Below are positions 33,019 through 45,360 of a stretch of 64,000 bases of DNA, in pieces; the stretch's first letter is position 1, and each line of letters begins with the position of its first letter. Source of the DNA: Escallonia rubra (taxonomy: Eukaryota > Streptophyta > Magnoliopsida > Escalloniales > Escalloniaceae); assembly GCA_033065855.1 (NCBI GenBank), contig JAVXUO010001787.1:67001-131000 (forward strand), written 5' to 3'. The notes beneath the pieces are model-generated. The model ran no database searches. It worked only from the letters and a program-made list of their open reading frames with translations, and had not been told where the DNA came from. A program made the translations under genes and the position numbers.

Positions 33019-34069
33019 GAGTGTGTTTGGAACTATGAAATTGATGGGATTTCATTTCAAATTCTCAAGGTTTGTTGTTTGGAACATTAAAAAAAGGAAT
33101 TGGATTTCATTGGATTTGACTAGATTTGTTTCTATAACGCAAAATCCGATGAAAAATAGTCGGATTTCATGGGATTTCGATTTACTTGAATTAAAAGTAA
33201 TTATTTACATATCTTACCATTTTTTTAGATCTCTACAACAATGAACCCACCACCACTGTCTTCATTGTCGCTACCGCCACATTACTTTTACTACCACCAC
33301 CACCACCACTAGTGCCACCGTCGCCACCGCCGCCACCACCAGTGCCACCATTATCACCATCGCCGCCACAACTACTGCCATCAGCACCACCACCATCACT
33401 ACAACCATCACCACCGCCACCACCATCATTGCCATTACCACCACCACAGCCAATGCCACCACCAGTACCACCACTACTGCCATAACCACCGCCACCACTA
33501 CTGCCACCACCGTCGCCGCTACTGCCACCACTACTGCCACCACTACTGCCAGCACCACAACCACTATTGTCATCACTACCACCGTCGCCACAACCATTAT
33601 TTCCATTAGCACCACCATGACCACTATCACAACCACCACCACCACTACCACCATTGCCACTACTACTGCCACCATCACCGGTACCACCTCCACCACTGCC
33701 ATCATTACTGCCACCACCACCACTACAACTACCGTCGCCACCACTACTATCACCACCATCGCTGTCACAGCCGCCAGCACTACTGCCACCGGAGTCACTA
33801 TTGGCGTCACTTCTCTACCGCTAGTTACACCTCAATACCACCACCATTACCATCACTTGACCACCCCCCCACCACTTACACCATTGATGCCACTACCCCG
33901 TGTGGTGGCGCCGCCACCACCACCATGCGGTGGCACTAGCACACTTAAAACCACTAACTGTAGTTCATATTTGAGTTCCCTTCTATTCCAAACAAAAAAA
34001 ATTAATAATTACAAATCTAATTCTGAATTTGAAATCCAAATCCTAAAAAAATTGGTTCCAAACAGACCG
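33019..34069. mobile_element. Probable PIF/Harbinger-type non-autonomous element filled with CCA-type repeat
   Basis: The left end GAGTGTGTTTGGAAC and the right end (complement CGGTCTGTTTGGAAC) form an imperfect inverted repeat that continues weakly for about 50 bp. TAA lies on both sides (33016-33018 and 34070-34072), as expected for this superfamily. Most of the interior (33250-33920) is a long imperfect array of CCA, CCG, ACT and ATC triplets. The array gives long meaningless open frames on both strands, rich in Val on minus and Thr on plus. No transposase is present. Confidence 0.5.
33250..33920 (+). repeat. Imperfect CCA/CCG/ACT triplet array
   Basis: About 670 bp in which nearly every third base is fixed, with words such as CCACCACTGCCACC recurring. 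It has no codon-level sign of selection and is best read as simple-sequence DNA. Confidence 0.9.
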
Positions 34070-34072
34070 TAA

Positions 34073-34894
34073 ATTAAGGAAAATATCTGCAATATGCTAA
34101 TTTCCTTGCACGGTAACATGTAACCAATGTTGGTTCCAAACATAACTTTTTCATGAGAAGAACCTGATGTGCAACTTCATTTTTCATTTCAAATAAAAAT
34201 TAGCCATCAGTGTAAAATGTGAAGAACGTACTCATCATGCGGAGTGACACAAACGATGCACCCAAATCGATCACTCAATCTTAATGCCTTGCACGAACGA
34301 GCCATCAAAACTACTGGCATCATGAATAAGGAGGATATTATTGCTGCTAGTCAATGCCTTGGTCTCGTATCTTCTTCCTTTCCTTCAACTTTTGCCTCAT
34401 TCTGCTCCTTCTTTGAAGCCATGCTCTTTATGTGTGATGTCTTACTCTATATATATATTTTGTCTCGACTTTTTCTTCTCTAGATGCAAGCAGAGGCTTA
34501 TAACCATCATGAGGAAAATGTTGGATCAACATTTGATTATAAGGATAAGCATCAGCAAAGCAACGGTAGATTACAATTAGTGATGCACAGATTCCACCCA
34601 AAATAATTATATGGCAAGTAGGCCTTTTATCGCATAACTATTGAAAATTTGATGCACTAGTAACCGCAATTAAGTCGTTAAGCACAAAAATGTAACATCG
34701 ATAAGTGGTGTTAGTGTAGTTTCACACATGTGAGGCAGTGAATATTTTAAGAACAGAACTTTAGACGTAGTTTACCCCCCTTTCCTTTTGTCAATAAGTT
34801 TACTAGCACTAAGCTATAACCTTGGTCTCACTCAAGCGGTTTCTACTCTTTTTTTCCCATATGCTAAAAAAAACAGAAAAAAACAATTGTTACG
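34073..34894. other. Intergenic stretch, nothing recognised
   Basis: An open stretch of 79 codons at 34244-34483 has no recognisable family. No RNA gene or element border is seen. Confidence 0.4.
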
Positions 34895-34903
34895 TACTTT
34901 TTG

Positions 34904-36002
34904 GGATTAATTTTACTCACCACTTCATACTTAGGGGTCAATTGCACCTAGTACCCCGTAGTTCTAATATTGACATCTAGCACCAAAAATTCAAAAATCT
35001 TAGTATCTAGTACCAAATGGTGGTCAAAATGACCTTTGACTAGACGTGGTTAATTTTTTTAGGGCAAAATGGTCTCTTCACCCTTGAAATCCTAGTCAGC
35101 ATTAACCCCTTAAGCCCTTCATCTCATATCCTTCTACATATTTTCTCTCTCTTTCTGCCTCTTCTATTTCTCTCAATGCCCCCCACCACCGTGCACCACC
35201 GACAGCACCAAGAACACCGCCTTTAGCGCCACCGCATCTCTGGCGTCTGGCATGTCCCCTCGCCCTCTTCACCTAGCCTAACTTGTCAATCCCACCCTCG
35301 ATTTGGAAAACTGGTTATGTGGTGATGATGTGGTGCAGTGGTAATGATATCAGGTGGTGGTGGTGGTGCTGATCTTTTGTGGGTGCGGCATTGATGCGAC
35401 CAGACTGGCGATGGCTGATTGGTTTCGCGGGTGATCAATGGGGGGATTGCGTGATGAAAGTCATAAAGTCGTGATTATGGGTGATTGGGTTCCTGCCTCA
35501 ATGATTGTGGGATGTGGTTCTTGGGTCCAAACTTTGAGGCCGGCGGTGCTGGGTCTTGGGTCATGGATCTAGGAGTTGGCAGTAATTAGGGTTGAGAGCA
35601 GCGATGATTGGGGTGAAATCGTGGGATTGTTGTAATTTGGTGGTGTGGTGGTGGTGATGATTGGATGGTTGTGGGGCACCGGTACGTATTGGTCTGAATG
35701 AGTGATACCGTTGGTGTTGGTTTGGTGATGGAGTTGAAGGTTTTGGAGGTAGTGGTGGTTGGGGAGATTACTGGTGGTAAGCATGGGTTGATTGGTGCCA
35801 TTTCAAGTTGACTAGGATATTAGGTGAAGAGACCAATTTGGCCTTAAAAAATTAACAGATGTCTGGTCAAATGCCATTTTGGCCATTAATTAGTACGGGA
35901 TACCAACATCTCTAAAATTTTGGTACTGGATGCTAAAATTAGAACCATGGGTTGCTGGGTGTAATTGGCCCCTAAGTATGAGGTGGTGAGTAAAATTAAT
36001 CA
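34904..36002. mobile_element. Non-autonomous MULE, 1.1 kb
   Basis: Inverted ends of about 195 bp (34904-35099 and 35808-36002) at roughly 78% identity. Both read GATTAATTTTACTCACCAC inward from the second base. The flanking 9-mers TACTTTTTG (34895-34903) and TATTTTTTG (36003-36011) match at eight of nine bases, the MULE pattern. The interior is rich in GGTGGT and TGATTG words and is non-coding. The TIR sequence differs from those of the other two MULEs, so it is a third family. Confidence 0.85.
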
Positions 36003-36353
36003 TATTTTTTGTATATTAATAACAAGATTACAAATATGACCACAGCTTCAATTCTCGTGGGGGTAGAAATTTGGTAAGGGCATTCTATCATGACCGCGAA
36101 ACAAGTTTTCATGCATTAGTATCATGCCAATGTAAATTTTTTCTCGTGTTGATGTATTTTCTTGGTTATAAGTGAAGCATGATTTTCTTGTAAGGTAAGT
36201 TGTATCTCTTTAAATTTTATGCAAGAGTTTGGATCAAATTGTTTTACCATCTGATGCATTTCGATTGTTACAACAAATAACTACAGCGCAGCGGATTCGG
36301 CAGCTTCATTTCATGTACTGTTATTACTAAACTTGTGAATTTGCTGTCAGCGT

Positions 36354-36426
36354 GCCGTTCTAGCTCAGTTGGTAGAGCGCGTGGCTTTTAACCACGTGGT
36401 CGTGGGTTCGAGTCCCACGGATGGCG
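36354..36426 (+). tRNA. tRNA-Lys (anticodon UUU)
   Basis: A 73-nt cloverleaf. The acceptor arm GCCGTTC pairs with GGATGGC (G-U pairs allowed). The D arm has GCTCAGTTGGTAGAGC. The anticodon stem CGTGG/CCACG encloses the loop CTTTTAA with anticodon TTT at 36387-36389. The T arm is GTGGG-TTCGAGT-CCCAC. Internal promoter boxes A and B are intact, and a T run at about 36437 can stop RNA polymerase III. There is no intron and no encoded CCA, as expected for a nuclear gene. Confidence 0.97.
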
Positions 36427-36441
36427 CTATGTTGCAATTTT

Positions 36442-38099
36442 TAGTCCAAAATTTCCTGGCCTACAACCATGTTTGACAATAATTGCCTCTAAAGTATGAC
36501 TTGATGTTGTTTGCCGATATTCACAGTAAATTTTTTTGTCACTAAAATACATTTGACGATACGTATATGTAGGAGAGGATGTGTAATAAGAGGAGTATCT
36601 TTTTCCTTACACTAGAAACATTGTTTTCCTCCTATTCTATGATTTTTCCTTTCTTTTTTTTTTCATTTTATACTTTGAACAGGACTTCACAATTTAACAG
36701 TTGCATAATCTTCCATGGTACTTCCTTGTCTATATGACATTGTCAATAACGATGATATATCACCTTGACCGGAGAGTTGCACTAAATTGCTATACTTGCA
36801 CATTTTTTTGCACTATAAATTACGTCGACTGTTTATTTAGGTTCCTTAAGAAAAAATATATATTTTTTTTAGTAAAATTTTGAATATATATAAAAAAAAT
36901 ACTTAGAATTTAACACGGTACACACTTGAACGATCATATGAGACTATGCTATATAAAGAAACTGTCTATAGGTTTTCTTATCTGCCTTCTTAGCCTATTA
37001 GCAACCTTTCCACCTACCCCTCATCCTATGCTCTACTGCCTTTTCTTTCTCCGGCTGCTTCATGCCTCCCCTTAGCTTCAATTAATTATCCTAGTCTGAT
37101 ACATTGCCATTTTTTTAATGCTTCCTTATCAGATTTATGACATACGGTAGGGTTTTGACACTATGCACAGAAGTTAGACGAGCTTTTATGCTTTGGTAGG
37201 TTGGTGTGCTCGAAACAGTTGTGCTTTACTTCAGGTGGCGAGTAGTTCTGTTATACTCTGGTCAACCTGGCTCGGTTTTTTCCCATGGCTGATTATTTTT
37301 TAGAGCCAAGTTTATATGAGTAGCATTCAACATATGTGTTATTTTCAACACCGCCTTAGTAAAGTTCGACATAAGAAGTATATTCATTCGCATAACCATT
37401 CAGAGCTTCACATAGACTTCATGATTATTTCTACCCTCCTCTTTATCCCATTTAATTCTCAAAATGCCGTGGTTGTGATATTCCACCATCTCTTGTTTTC
37501 TATTCCATTTTGGTAGTCGGTTGTCCTGCGGATGCGAAATTTGATCCGGGCATGGTACTGTTTAATCATGATTGGGTTCCGATTGTTGCATTGATAAATT
37601 CAGTGCTTTTGAGTTGGCTTTGAGTTCTGGCATCAATTGGGTTTTTAAGCTACAATGTTTACATGTCGTCATGCTATTTCATGATGGTGATTTCATGTTG
37701 CAGATGACCACTCTTAGTAGGATGAGTTCGTCTGCTATAGCCTTTTTGTGTATCTTGACTTCTAACTATAGGGAATTACACTCCTTGCATGTCGCTCAAG
37801 GAAAGGCAGGTCATTTATCCCTCTCGTCAGCTTTGGTGACTTTTGTTATCTGATCCAGTAAAGAAGTTCAACAAGAATGGTTTGATCATATACACCATGT
37901 GCAGGCTCTTCCTAGAATCGGCATGTCGCTTTGCTGATTTTCTTGCGGTGTTTGGTTCTTGTAGTTAGTGGTTTTTTTGGTAGCTCACATGGATGGAGAT
38001 GTCATCCATCTTTTATGTCTTTTCCCATTTCAGTACTATACGTATACCCGGTCTCAAAAATAAATCCTGGTATATATTCCAGATTTTTCTCCAAAAAAA
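36442..38099. other. Intergenic stretch, nothing recognised
   Basis: AT-rich and pyrimidine-rich DNA with open stretches under 95 codons and no recognisable domain. Part of the right side may belong to the LTR of the Ty3-type remains that follow. Confidence 0.4.
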
Positions 38100-39430
38100 A
38101 AAAAATTAGAAGAAGAAGAAGAAGCCAATTTTTGACTTAATTTCAAGTGTTTTTTCTTCTTTTTCTTTAAATGCTAGAGGTTTTGCCGTCTATCGATTAT
38201 GATCTTTAGGTTCCAGACCTGGAAACTTTGAACCTCTGTAAAGGTCTCACCATTAATCAACATGTTTTATTTATCTTTATGGGCACACTATCTTTCTTTT
38301 CATTTTAGTTTAAGTTTTCAATTTTCAAAGAATTCCTCAACAAGAGGCAAGAAAGAATTTATGCATTAGTTTAGAGTTTGTCTACGAACACAAACATTGG
38401 CACGCCCAGTGGACCCTCTCTGGAAGTAAAATGCCAAGTACTAGATCTAAGGATGTTTGTAAACATGATTTCAAGTAATTCTTCTAAATTTTAGGCCTGA
38501 TTTCATGAATTAAGGACCAATTTTTGGGTTGTTTCAGTGAGAGACTATACTGGCGTCTTTAGCCCCTAGAAATAATAAACAATTTGTACTTATATCTTAC
38601 ATGAATATTATGCTGGTCGAGTTGAGAATTTTCTTAAAAAATCTCATGACTTGCATGAATGAAAATCATGACCAACTGTTTTAATAGAAACTTGTGATGA
38701 ATTACAAAAGTTTGAAGATGAAAGCGAGAGTGATATATATGGATTAAGATATTCCATCAACTTTGTTTGGAAATACTCTAGACGAAGTAGAAGAATGTTT
38801 GAAAATGATTTTTGAAATGCAATTGATGAAATAGGAGGTCAAAGGACAAGTTTCATCGATTGTCATAACTGTTTGCCAAGGTTGAACCTTTTGAGTGTGC
38901 GCCCTCGTCATATAAGCATGAATCCTTAGTTAACAAAGTTGAGATTGTTGAAGAATAGGCTTTTTTTTGTCATTCTTTGTTAGAAACATCTGAAAATGAA
39001 AAACAATGCACATCTCATTTCATCATTAAACTTGGTTTAAAAAGCTGATGAAATAAGTGACAAATTTTTATTTATTTATTTATTTTGGGTTGGGGGGGGG
39101 GGGGGCGCATGATTTCATTTCAAAAGTTGTCGAATTTTTTTGAATGTAAGATAAGATTTGTTATTAGGTGGAATCGACGAATTTGAAGTTGACGCTAGTC
39201 AATATACTGAAAAACATGATCTCGTGCCAAAAATAACATAAGAATTGAACAATTATGTTTACTCATATGGTTAGGGGCAAGTTTGCAAGCCTATTATGGT
39301 TAAAAGGAAGAAATCGTCCTTTTTACACAATGTATATAGCTAGCCAATCATGATTATCGATTCAGTATTCCTCACAGTTAATGAATTTGAAACTTTTGAC
39401 ACTACGAAAAATGACAAAAAAATTGGCTTC
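38100..39430 (+). mobile_element. Remains of a Ty3-type LTR element (LTR end, primer site, start of interior)
   Basis: The LTR end ACACAAACA at about 38396 is followed by TTGGCACGCCCAGTGGACC, the primer-binding-type junction seen in many plant Ty3 elements and similar to the one at 13853. About 1 kb of degraded interior with gag-like composition follows. The left border of the LTR cannot be fixed. The copy is old and broken. Confidence 0.5.
39092..39105 (+). repeat. Run of 14 G
   Basis: An uninterrupted G tract in the Ty3-type remains. Confidence 0.95.
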
Positions 39431-39449
39431 ATAACCGATTCTGCAACCA

Positions 39450-42400
39450 AGCAGTAGCTGAGTGGTTAGACAAGTGAGATAACAGCGATGTAAAATTCCC
39501 AAATCGAACTAACACGAGGGTAATCAAGAAAAAGATGATCATGGGTCTCTGGTTGAGACAAACAAAGAGGACACTATTCATTAATAGGGCACTGGAATTT
39601 AAGAAGTTCGGAAGAAAGAGGTAATCTATGATGAATGATATGCCAGAGAAAAATCTTAAATTTTTCTGGGATTGGAAGTTTCCAAAGTTTAAGCCAAAGA
39701 GCGGAAGTCATACAAGGAGTTAGTTGGGGGGGGGGGGGGAGAGGAAGAACTATCAGTCAAGAACTTATAGATGGAAGCCACCGAGATGGAATTTTGCCAA
39801 AATTACAAGTCCTCAGACCCATAAGGCAATAATTAGAGGCTCCAAATTTTGGGAAATAATATCCGCAGGAAATGTGTGAAAAAGAATTCCCAAATCCCAA
39901 GTATTAGTACTGGGGATGAACAAATCGGAGATAAGCCAAGCAGCATTCTCACCATTACGGAAAATTCTGTAATGTCGCAGGCGATACAGAAGGGAGCCAC
40001 CAATCCATCCAAACTGAAATAGACCATCCATCCCCTATATGCCATTATAAGCCCTGTTTGAGAATATGCTGTCCAACCAGAATACTCTGAGGGTATCCAT
40101 GAGCAGGTTCAAGGTTGATTATGTTGAAAAACTGATGCCTAGCAAAGTATCTCCCTTTAAGCACCCAAGCCACAAGACTCTGAGGGTGATACCAAATTTT
40201 CCAAGCATGTTTGGTAAATAAAGATTGATTAGAAAGTTTAAAATCCCGGAACCCCAAACCGCCTAACCTTTTAGGAAGACATAAAATAGGCCATGCAATC
40301 CAATGGATAGATTGATGCTTCCCCAGACCACCAGAAGGGGGATAAAATTTGATCTAATTGATTGCAAATCGCCACCGAAAATTTAAAAACAGACATATAA
40401 TGAACCAACAAGGAAGATAACACTGAATGGTTAAGAGTCACATGACCCGTTTTATTTAACAAGAACCCTAACCATATGCAGACCGATCTTGAACTTTCTG
40501 AACTAGAGCCTAGGAAATTTCCTTTTTTGAGAAGCCACGTCCAATTGAATGCCCAAATATTTTCCAAACACTACATTGGCAGAAAAATCAAAGTCGTGTT
40601 CAATTAAGTGACGGATATCGTCACTGGCATTAGGGTTAATCACCAAGCTGGATTTCGACCAATTGATTCTTTGGCTAGACAAAAGGCAATAATCGTTCAA
40701 GACATTTTTAACCTCCTCAATGTCATGGATCACGTTTTTCCTAATGCTGAGAAATAAAAATATATCATATGCATACATGAGATTAGAGATTGACGTGGAA
40801 TATTTTCCAGCCTTAAGACCATGATATTTTTCTTGGCTTTCAGCCTAAGTTAAACTAGTCGACACACAAAGACTAAAAGAAAAGGTGATAGGGGATCACC
40901 TTGTCGAATACCACAAGTAGGATTAAAAGTAGAAGTGGGTAATCCATTAATTAGAATCGAATAAGAAACTGTAGAAACGCAATAGAGCAGCAGTATCGCC
41001 CAAGAGTTAGGAAAACCTATAACAAGTAAAACCTCTTGAAGGAATACCCAACTAACCCGATCAAAAGCCTTGCTCAAATTAAGTTTAAGAGCTACTAATA
41101 TTGTACACTTTTTTGTTCGTTTTCAAACACAGTCCGTAAGTTTTTGAGCAATTAAAAAATTATCTGAAAGGCACCTTCCTGGAAGAAAAGCATTTTGAAA
41201 AGGTGAAACCAAATCACACATAACCGATTTCAATCTGTTCACGAGCACCTTGGAGATGATTTTGTATACAACATTACACAAGCTAATAGGTTGAAAGTAC
41301 GCTGCCAATTCTGGAAAGTTAACCTTCGAGATCAAAGTAATGAGGGTGCGGTTCACCTCCCTGAGCAACTTGCTAGAATTAAGAAAAGAAAGGACGGTAG
41401 TAGTAACTAATGGTCCCATAAACCCCCAACAACGCTTGAATAGAATTGCCAAAAAACCATCCGAACCCAAAGCCTTTAAATCCCCTAACTGAAAGACAGT
41501 ATGTTTAATTTTATTTGGCATGAAAAATTGCCGAATGTGCAGAACATGATCAGAAGAAAGGGATTTAAGAGATGAAGAGGCCAGGTAGGAATCCTTGAAT
41601 CTAAAAGTAAAGCAACTGGTGAGAACAAGCTCTTAAAGTAGGAAGTGATAAGTGAGCGAATGTTCTCCTCTTCTGAAACAAGAACGCCAGAGGAATCTTT
41701 CACTGAAGAAATATAATTTTTCCGATGACAAATGATAATAGCAGCATGAAAAAGTTTGGTGTTATACAGTTCCCCAAATTGAGCCAGGTCACTTTAGACC
41801 ACTTTGCCCAAAACACCTTTTCACAAGTTAAAAGAAGATCCAGTTTACATCGAATTTTATAATTCACAAAGCTGAGCTCCTCAAAGGAGGCAACATGTGA
41901 CTGAGAGGCTACCAATAAATGGCGAACAGCTTTAATCTGATCGTCAATATGCCCAAAGCTATTCGAACTCCAAACTCATAAGGGCCTCAAGACTGTATGG
42001 AGTTTACTCATCAGTTGAAATAATGGTGAACATGCCACCGCTAAAGACCATACTTCTTGGATTAAAGGGAGGCATTGAGGGACCGAAAGCCACATGGCCT
42101 AAATGCGATAAGGAAAAATGATGAAAACCACTAGTCAAATCAGTAACACACAAAATAGGCACATGATCTGACCTCTAAACAGCTAAATTCTTGGCTACCG
42201 CGTTAGCGTGAAGAACAATCCAAGAAAAGGAAGCCATAACTTGATCCAATTTCTCATAGATAAAGCCATCCGATGGAGATCCTCGGGCCTAAGTAAATAA
42301 AGGGTCGTCCCAACTAATATCAGACATGCCAAATGATTCAAGAAAAATACGAAATGCAGAAACCCCAGGGGTAACAATCGACGAACCACTAGATTTTTCT

Positions 42401-43025
42401 GAAGAATCTAAAATTTGATTGAAGTCACCGCACAAACAGATAGGACAAGAAAAACGACGCAAAAAGAGAAGCTATGAATTTCCAAATAAAGACCTTAAAA
42501 AAACCTGAAGGTGCCCATACACAAACCCAAATAGCTCTGTCTCACCATTCGACCCTAACAAGGTAGTGAGAATGCATTTTTTATTCATATGAAAGATAGT
42601 CAGGCAAATAGAAGAATGCCAACCTAACCATAATCCCCCACTGAGCCCGATTGGATCAAACTGGTAAAAGAAGAAAAACCTAATTTGTGAAAAATAGAAG
42701 TAACATTCAAAAAGTTAGATTTGGTTTCCATGAGAAATACAACGTCCAGATAATGAGCTCTGATCAAACCCATCTTTGTCCGAACAGTGGCAGTTTGACC
42801 AATAGCACCACAATTCCAGATTAAAATAATCATTGGCTCACATATGGTTCGTTTGGCCCAACCACCAAAACCAACAATAAGACCTACTGCACAAGCAAAC
42901 TGCTGATAAAACCAAATACAGAAAAAAGGATTAAAACCTAGTAATCCTTGGCACTGAGAACAGCCAACTGAACCCAAAAAAATGAATCCCAATATCCTTA
43001 AAGTCGCAGTGAACAAGCATAGCAA
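39450..43025 (-). pseudogene. LINE ORF2 (endonuclease / reverse transcriptase) pseudogene
   Basis: From the start: an apurinic-type endonuclease (ILIWNCGAIGQ near 42830, METKS near 42720, CGDFN near 42430, SDHVP near 42160). Next comes reverse transcriptase (LKALGSDGF near 41470, LIPKV-like LISKVNFPE near 41320, PISLCNVVYK near 41270, MSKAFDRVSW near 41070, GIRQGDPLSPFL near 40900). The catalytic box reads YAYD (near 40765) where active enzymes have YADD, so one metal-binding Asp is lost. The zf-RVT region follows (CPLC with a later HDH, about 39580-39520). At least ten frame breaks or stops are visible between the open pieces. The order and motifs are those of the plant L1 clade. Confidence 0.9.
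39726..39739 (+). repeat. Run of 14 G
   Basis: An uninterrupted G tract inside the LINE (C tract on its coding strand). Confidence 0.95.
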
Positions 43026-43299
43026 GCAAATAAATTAGACGAGGAGTGAAAATATTACAGTTAAAGGCATGCAAACCTGGAGGTTGAACAATGGGTGTAA
43101 CCTCCAAAATGCGAGATTTCTTAGCTTCCCCATCTAAATCCTCCTCAGAATGTGATACATCCTTCTCTCTTTACGTAGACTAGAATTCGAAGAAGTAGAG
43201 AAATAGGAGCTCACAGGATCAGCCACTATAACTAGTGGAATTTGAACTGAAGATATGACCTCTAGGGAGTAGGCTTTCTTCAGTAAGCTTTCAGGCACG

Positions 43300-45142
43300 A
43301 GAGATTCCTCGCTGGATGTGAATCCTCAGTTAAGCGTCATTGACCAAATACATCAGTGCATAGATTCTTGGTGTCTTGCATGCCATCGATCTCAACCGCA
43401 TCTCTTGGTTGAGGTCTCTTGCGTGAGTCTGAACTACTTGCACTGGAAGCAGAAGTTGTTACGCTTCAACTGAAGCCCCCATTCCATAGCTGTCGAGCAA
43501 ACATTATTAGTTGCATGCCATCCCCTTCCCGATGCTTCACCCTTTTACCTAAGGACGCACCCTCGCTCGTTGAATTAGTCCTTGGAATAGCATTTGTGAG
43601 AATAATGAGAATAAATTGATAAAAGTGTTGATCGTAATCCACTGTGACCGTCCCTAGTTTCATCGCCATCCTTCGCAACTGACGCCGCACAAAAATCAGG
43701 AGCCCGAAGTTAAGAACTTGGTGGAAAACTTGAGCTGAGAACCTAAGATCTGTGTTGTTGCCAGGTAACTCGTTAATATTGGTTCATGGTCCACACAACA
43801 GACTTGTGTCAGGCCCATCCAAAGAGCTTCCATACTGATTAAAAGTCGGCATGTTTTCTAAATGAACAACATATCCAGTCTATAGCTCAAACTTCGGCAG
43901 GCCAGCCCAATCCATAGTTTGTAATATTCCAGGACTAGTTAATGAGTCAAGCCGAGCAAGACAACCAAAACCCTCACCCTCAGCATCCTTTTCGTCCACT
44001 TCTGCATTCAATCTGCCCTACCTATTCGTCCAAGTAAGCTGCCACCTGGACCTAAACCCCTTAAAGTCTTGGCCGACTTAGCTACCCAAGCCTGAATGTC
44101 CAAAGTTGCCTACACCGCTACATGCAACATATCATTCGCTGGCAACTTAGTGTTTACCTATGACCATGCATCTTGTGCCTCCAGTACACCGCTAACCACC
44201 GACCTCGCCGGAATCATATTCTCATGAACCATCTCTCCCCTAATTACCTCTATGATCAAATCATCATCGGTATACATAGTAGGTGAGTTATTGGTGCGAT
44301 GCACCAATTCAGGATCATCACTGTTAGCAACAATGTGGATACGGTGTGTGTAATTCCAGTTAGTATTGGTGAAAGCCTGTAATTCTCGGGAAAAACAAGG
44401 CTCGTCCTGAGACAATACCATAGCAAAGCGACATATGTAGTATAATGCAAATAGGTGTGATCCAAACGGTTTCGAATCACCCGCAAAGATAGATGATAAT
44501 TATCCATTTGATGCTCTAGAACACCACGCCTATAACACACCCAAAAGACTTTTTCAAACCATGCCTAAATCCAATGTGGTTCCCTAGACATAGAACGCAC
44601 AAAAAACCCAGGAACGAGAGGATCATCTAGCCTCAAACACACAAGAACACGAAAGTAATCCTTGCACTGCTGCCAAAGAAGACTGCAAGCAGACTACCTA
44701 TCGTATTCCCCAACTAAATGACCAACTCATAGTTAGACAGTTCAAGAGCACCATACTGCAATTGAACCCAAAAATCAATGGTGGAAAAATCCACTTGCGA
44801 CACATCCATAAAAGGTTCCCAGCGTCTGAGGACCACTAAGGTGCCCCTAATATTCTAAGGACTATCTTGCAAGATAATGTCTAGATTTTTTGAAATCGCA
44901 AAATGAAAAGAAAAAAGGTCACAAATGTTCCACGATTACCTGACCTCTTAACCTCTAGAAGTGATCCCTTTGGAACAACTGCTGATCAAATACTCTATTA
45001 TACATGATACTCCTAATAAGCGTATTCCCCCAGCGGCATTGTCATAGAGTTAGCTGTTCTTACTCAATAAAAACCTCCTGGCCATACCTCCCAAGGTGTC
45101 AGAGTCTCGATCATGAGAGAAATTAGAGTTCTCTGAAGCCAT
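43300..45142 (-). pseudogene. LINE ORF1 (DUF4283 / zinc-knuckle protein) pseudogene
   Basis: An ATG at 45142-45140 opens a frame beginning MASENSNFSHDRDSD. A DUF4283-like region follows (WEPFMDVSQVDFSTIDFWVQ near 44820-44760, IGSLLA near 44680, GFFVRSMSREPHW near 44610-44570). A damaged CCHC knuckle follows near 44545. This is the usual nucleic-acid-binding ORF1 of plant L1 elements. Stops and frameshifts interrupt it, for example a stop in the middle of the DUF4283 region. Confidence 0.75.
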
Positions 45143-45238
45143 ATTCAGATCTACTAAATACATAACTAACAAAACCAAAACACAATAATTCTAAAAAAAC
45201 CCAGATCTAAAAACCTAGCTGGATATCCCGATTCAAGC

Positions 45239-45330
45239 ACAAGCAATCGGTGTAATTAAGGTTTATACAAGCAATATAGGTGTAATTACAAGCAATATAG
45301 GTGTAATTACAAGCAATATAGGTGTAATTA
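45239..45330 (-). repeat. 21-bp tandem repeat at the LINE 5' end
   Basis: Three adjacent units (from about 45268) and one diverged unit (from 45239), each with AAGCAATATAGGTGTAATT or a close form. They lie just upstream of ORF1 in the leader of the LINE. Confidence 0.85.
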
Positions 45331-45360
45331 GGGTTCATAAGTCACGGTTAGTGAACTAGG

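Larger units (their letters stand above)
39450..45240 (-). mobile_element. L1-type LINE, nearly full length, dead
   Basis: On the minus strand: a leader with short tandem repeats, then ORF1 (about 45142-43300), then ORF2 (about 43025-39450) with endonuclease, reverse transcriptase and the C-terminal zf-RVT domain. No poly(A) tail is seen at the left border, so the 3' end seems lost. Frameshifts and stops split both ORFs into many pieces. It sits next to, and probably in, the Ty3-type remains to its left. Confidence 0.9.

Noticed and set aside
33271-34072. A 179-codon Val-rich frame on minus and a 151-codon Thr-rich frame on plus
   Set aside because: Both are translations of the same triplet repeat, which is open in several frames because of its composition.
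39452-39512. A tRNA-like stretch with a good box A (TAGCTGAGTGG) and a weak box B, suggesting a SINE
   Set aside because: The minus strand of the same DNA continues the zf-RVT coding sequence of the LINE, and box B is poor. Chance resemblance is more likely.
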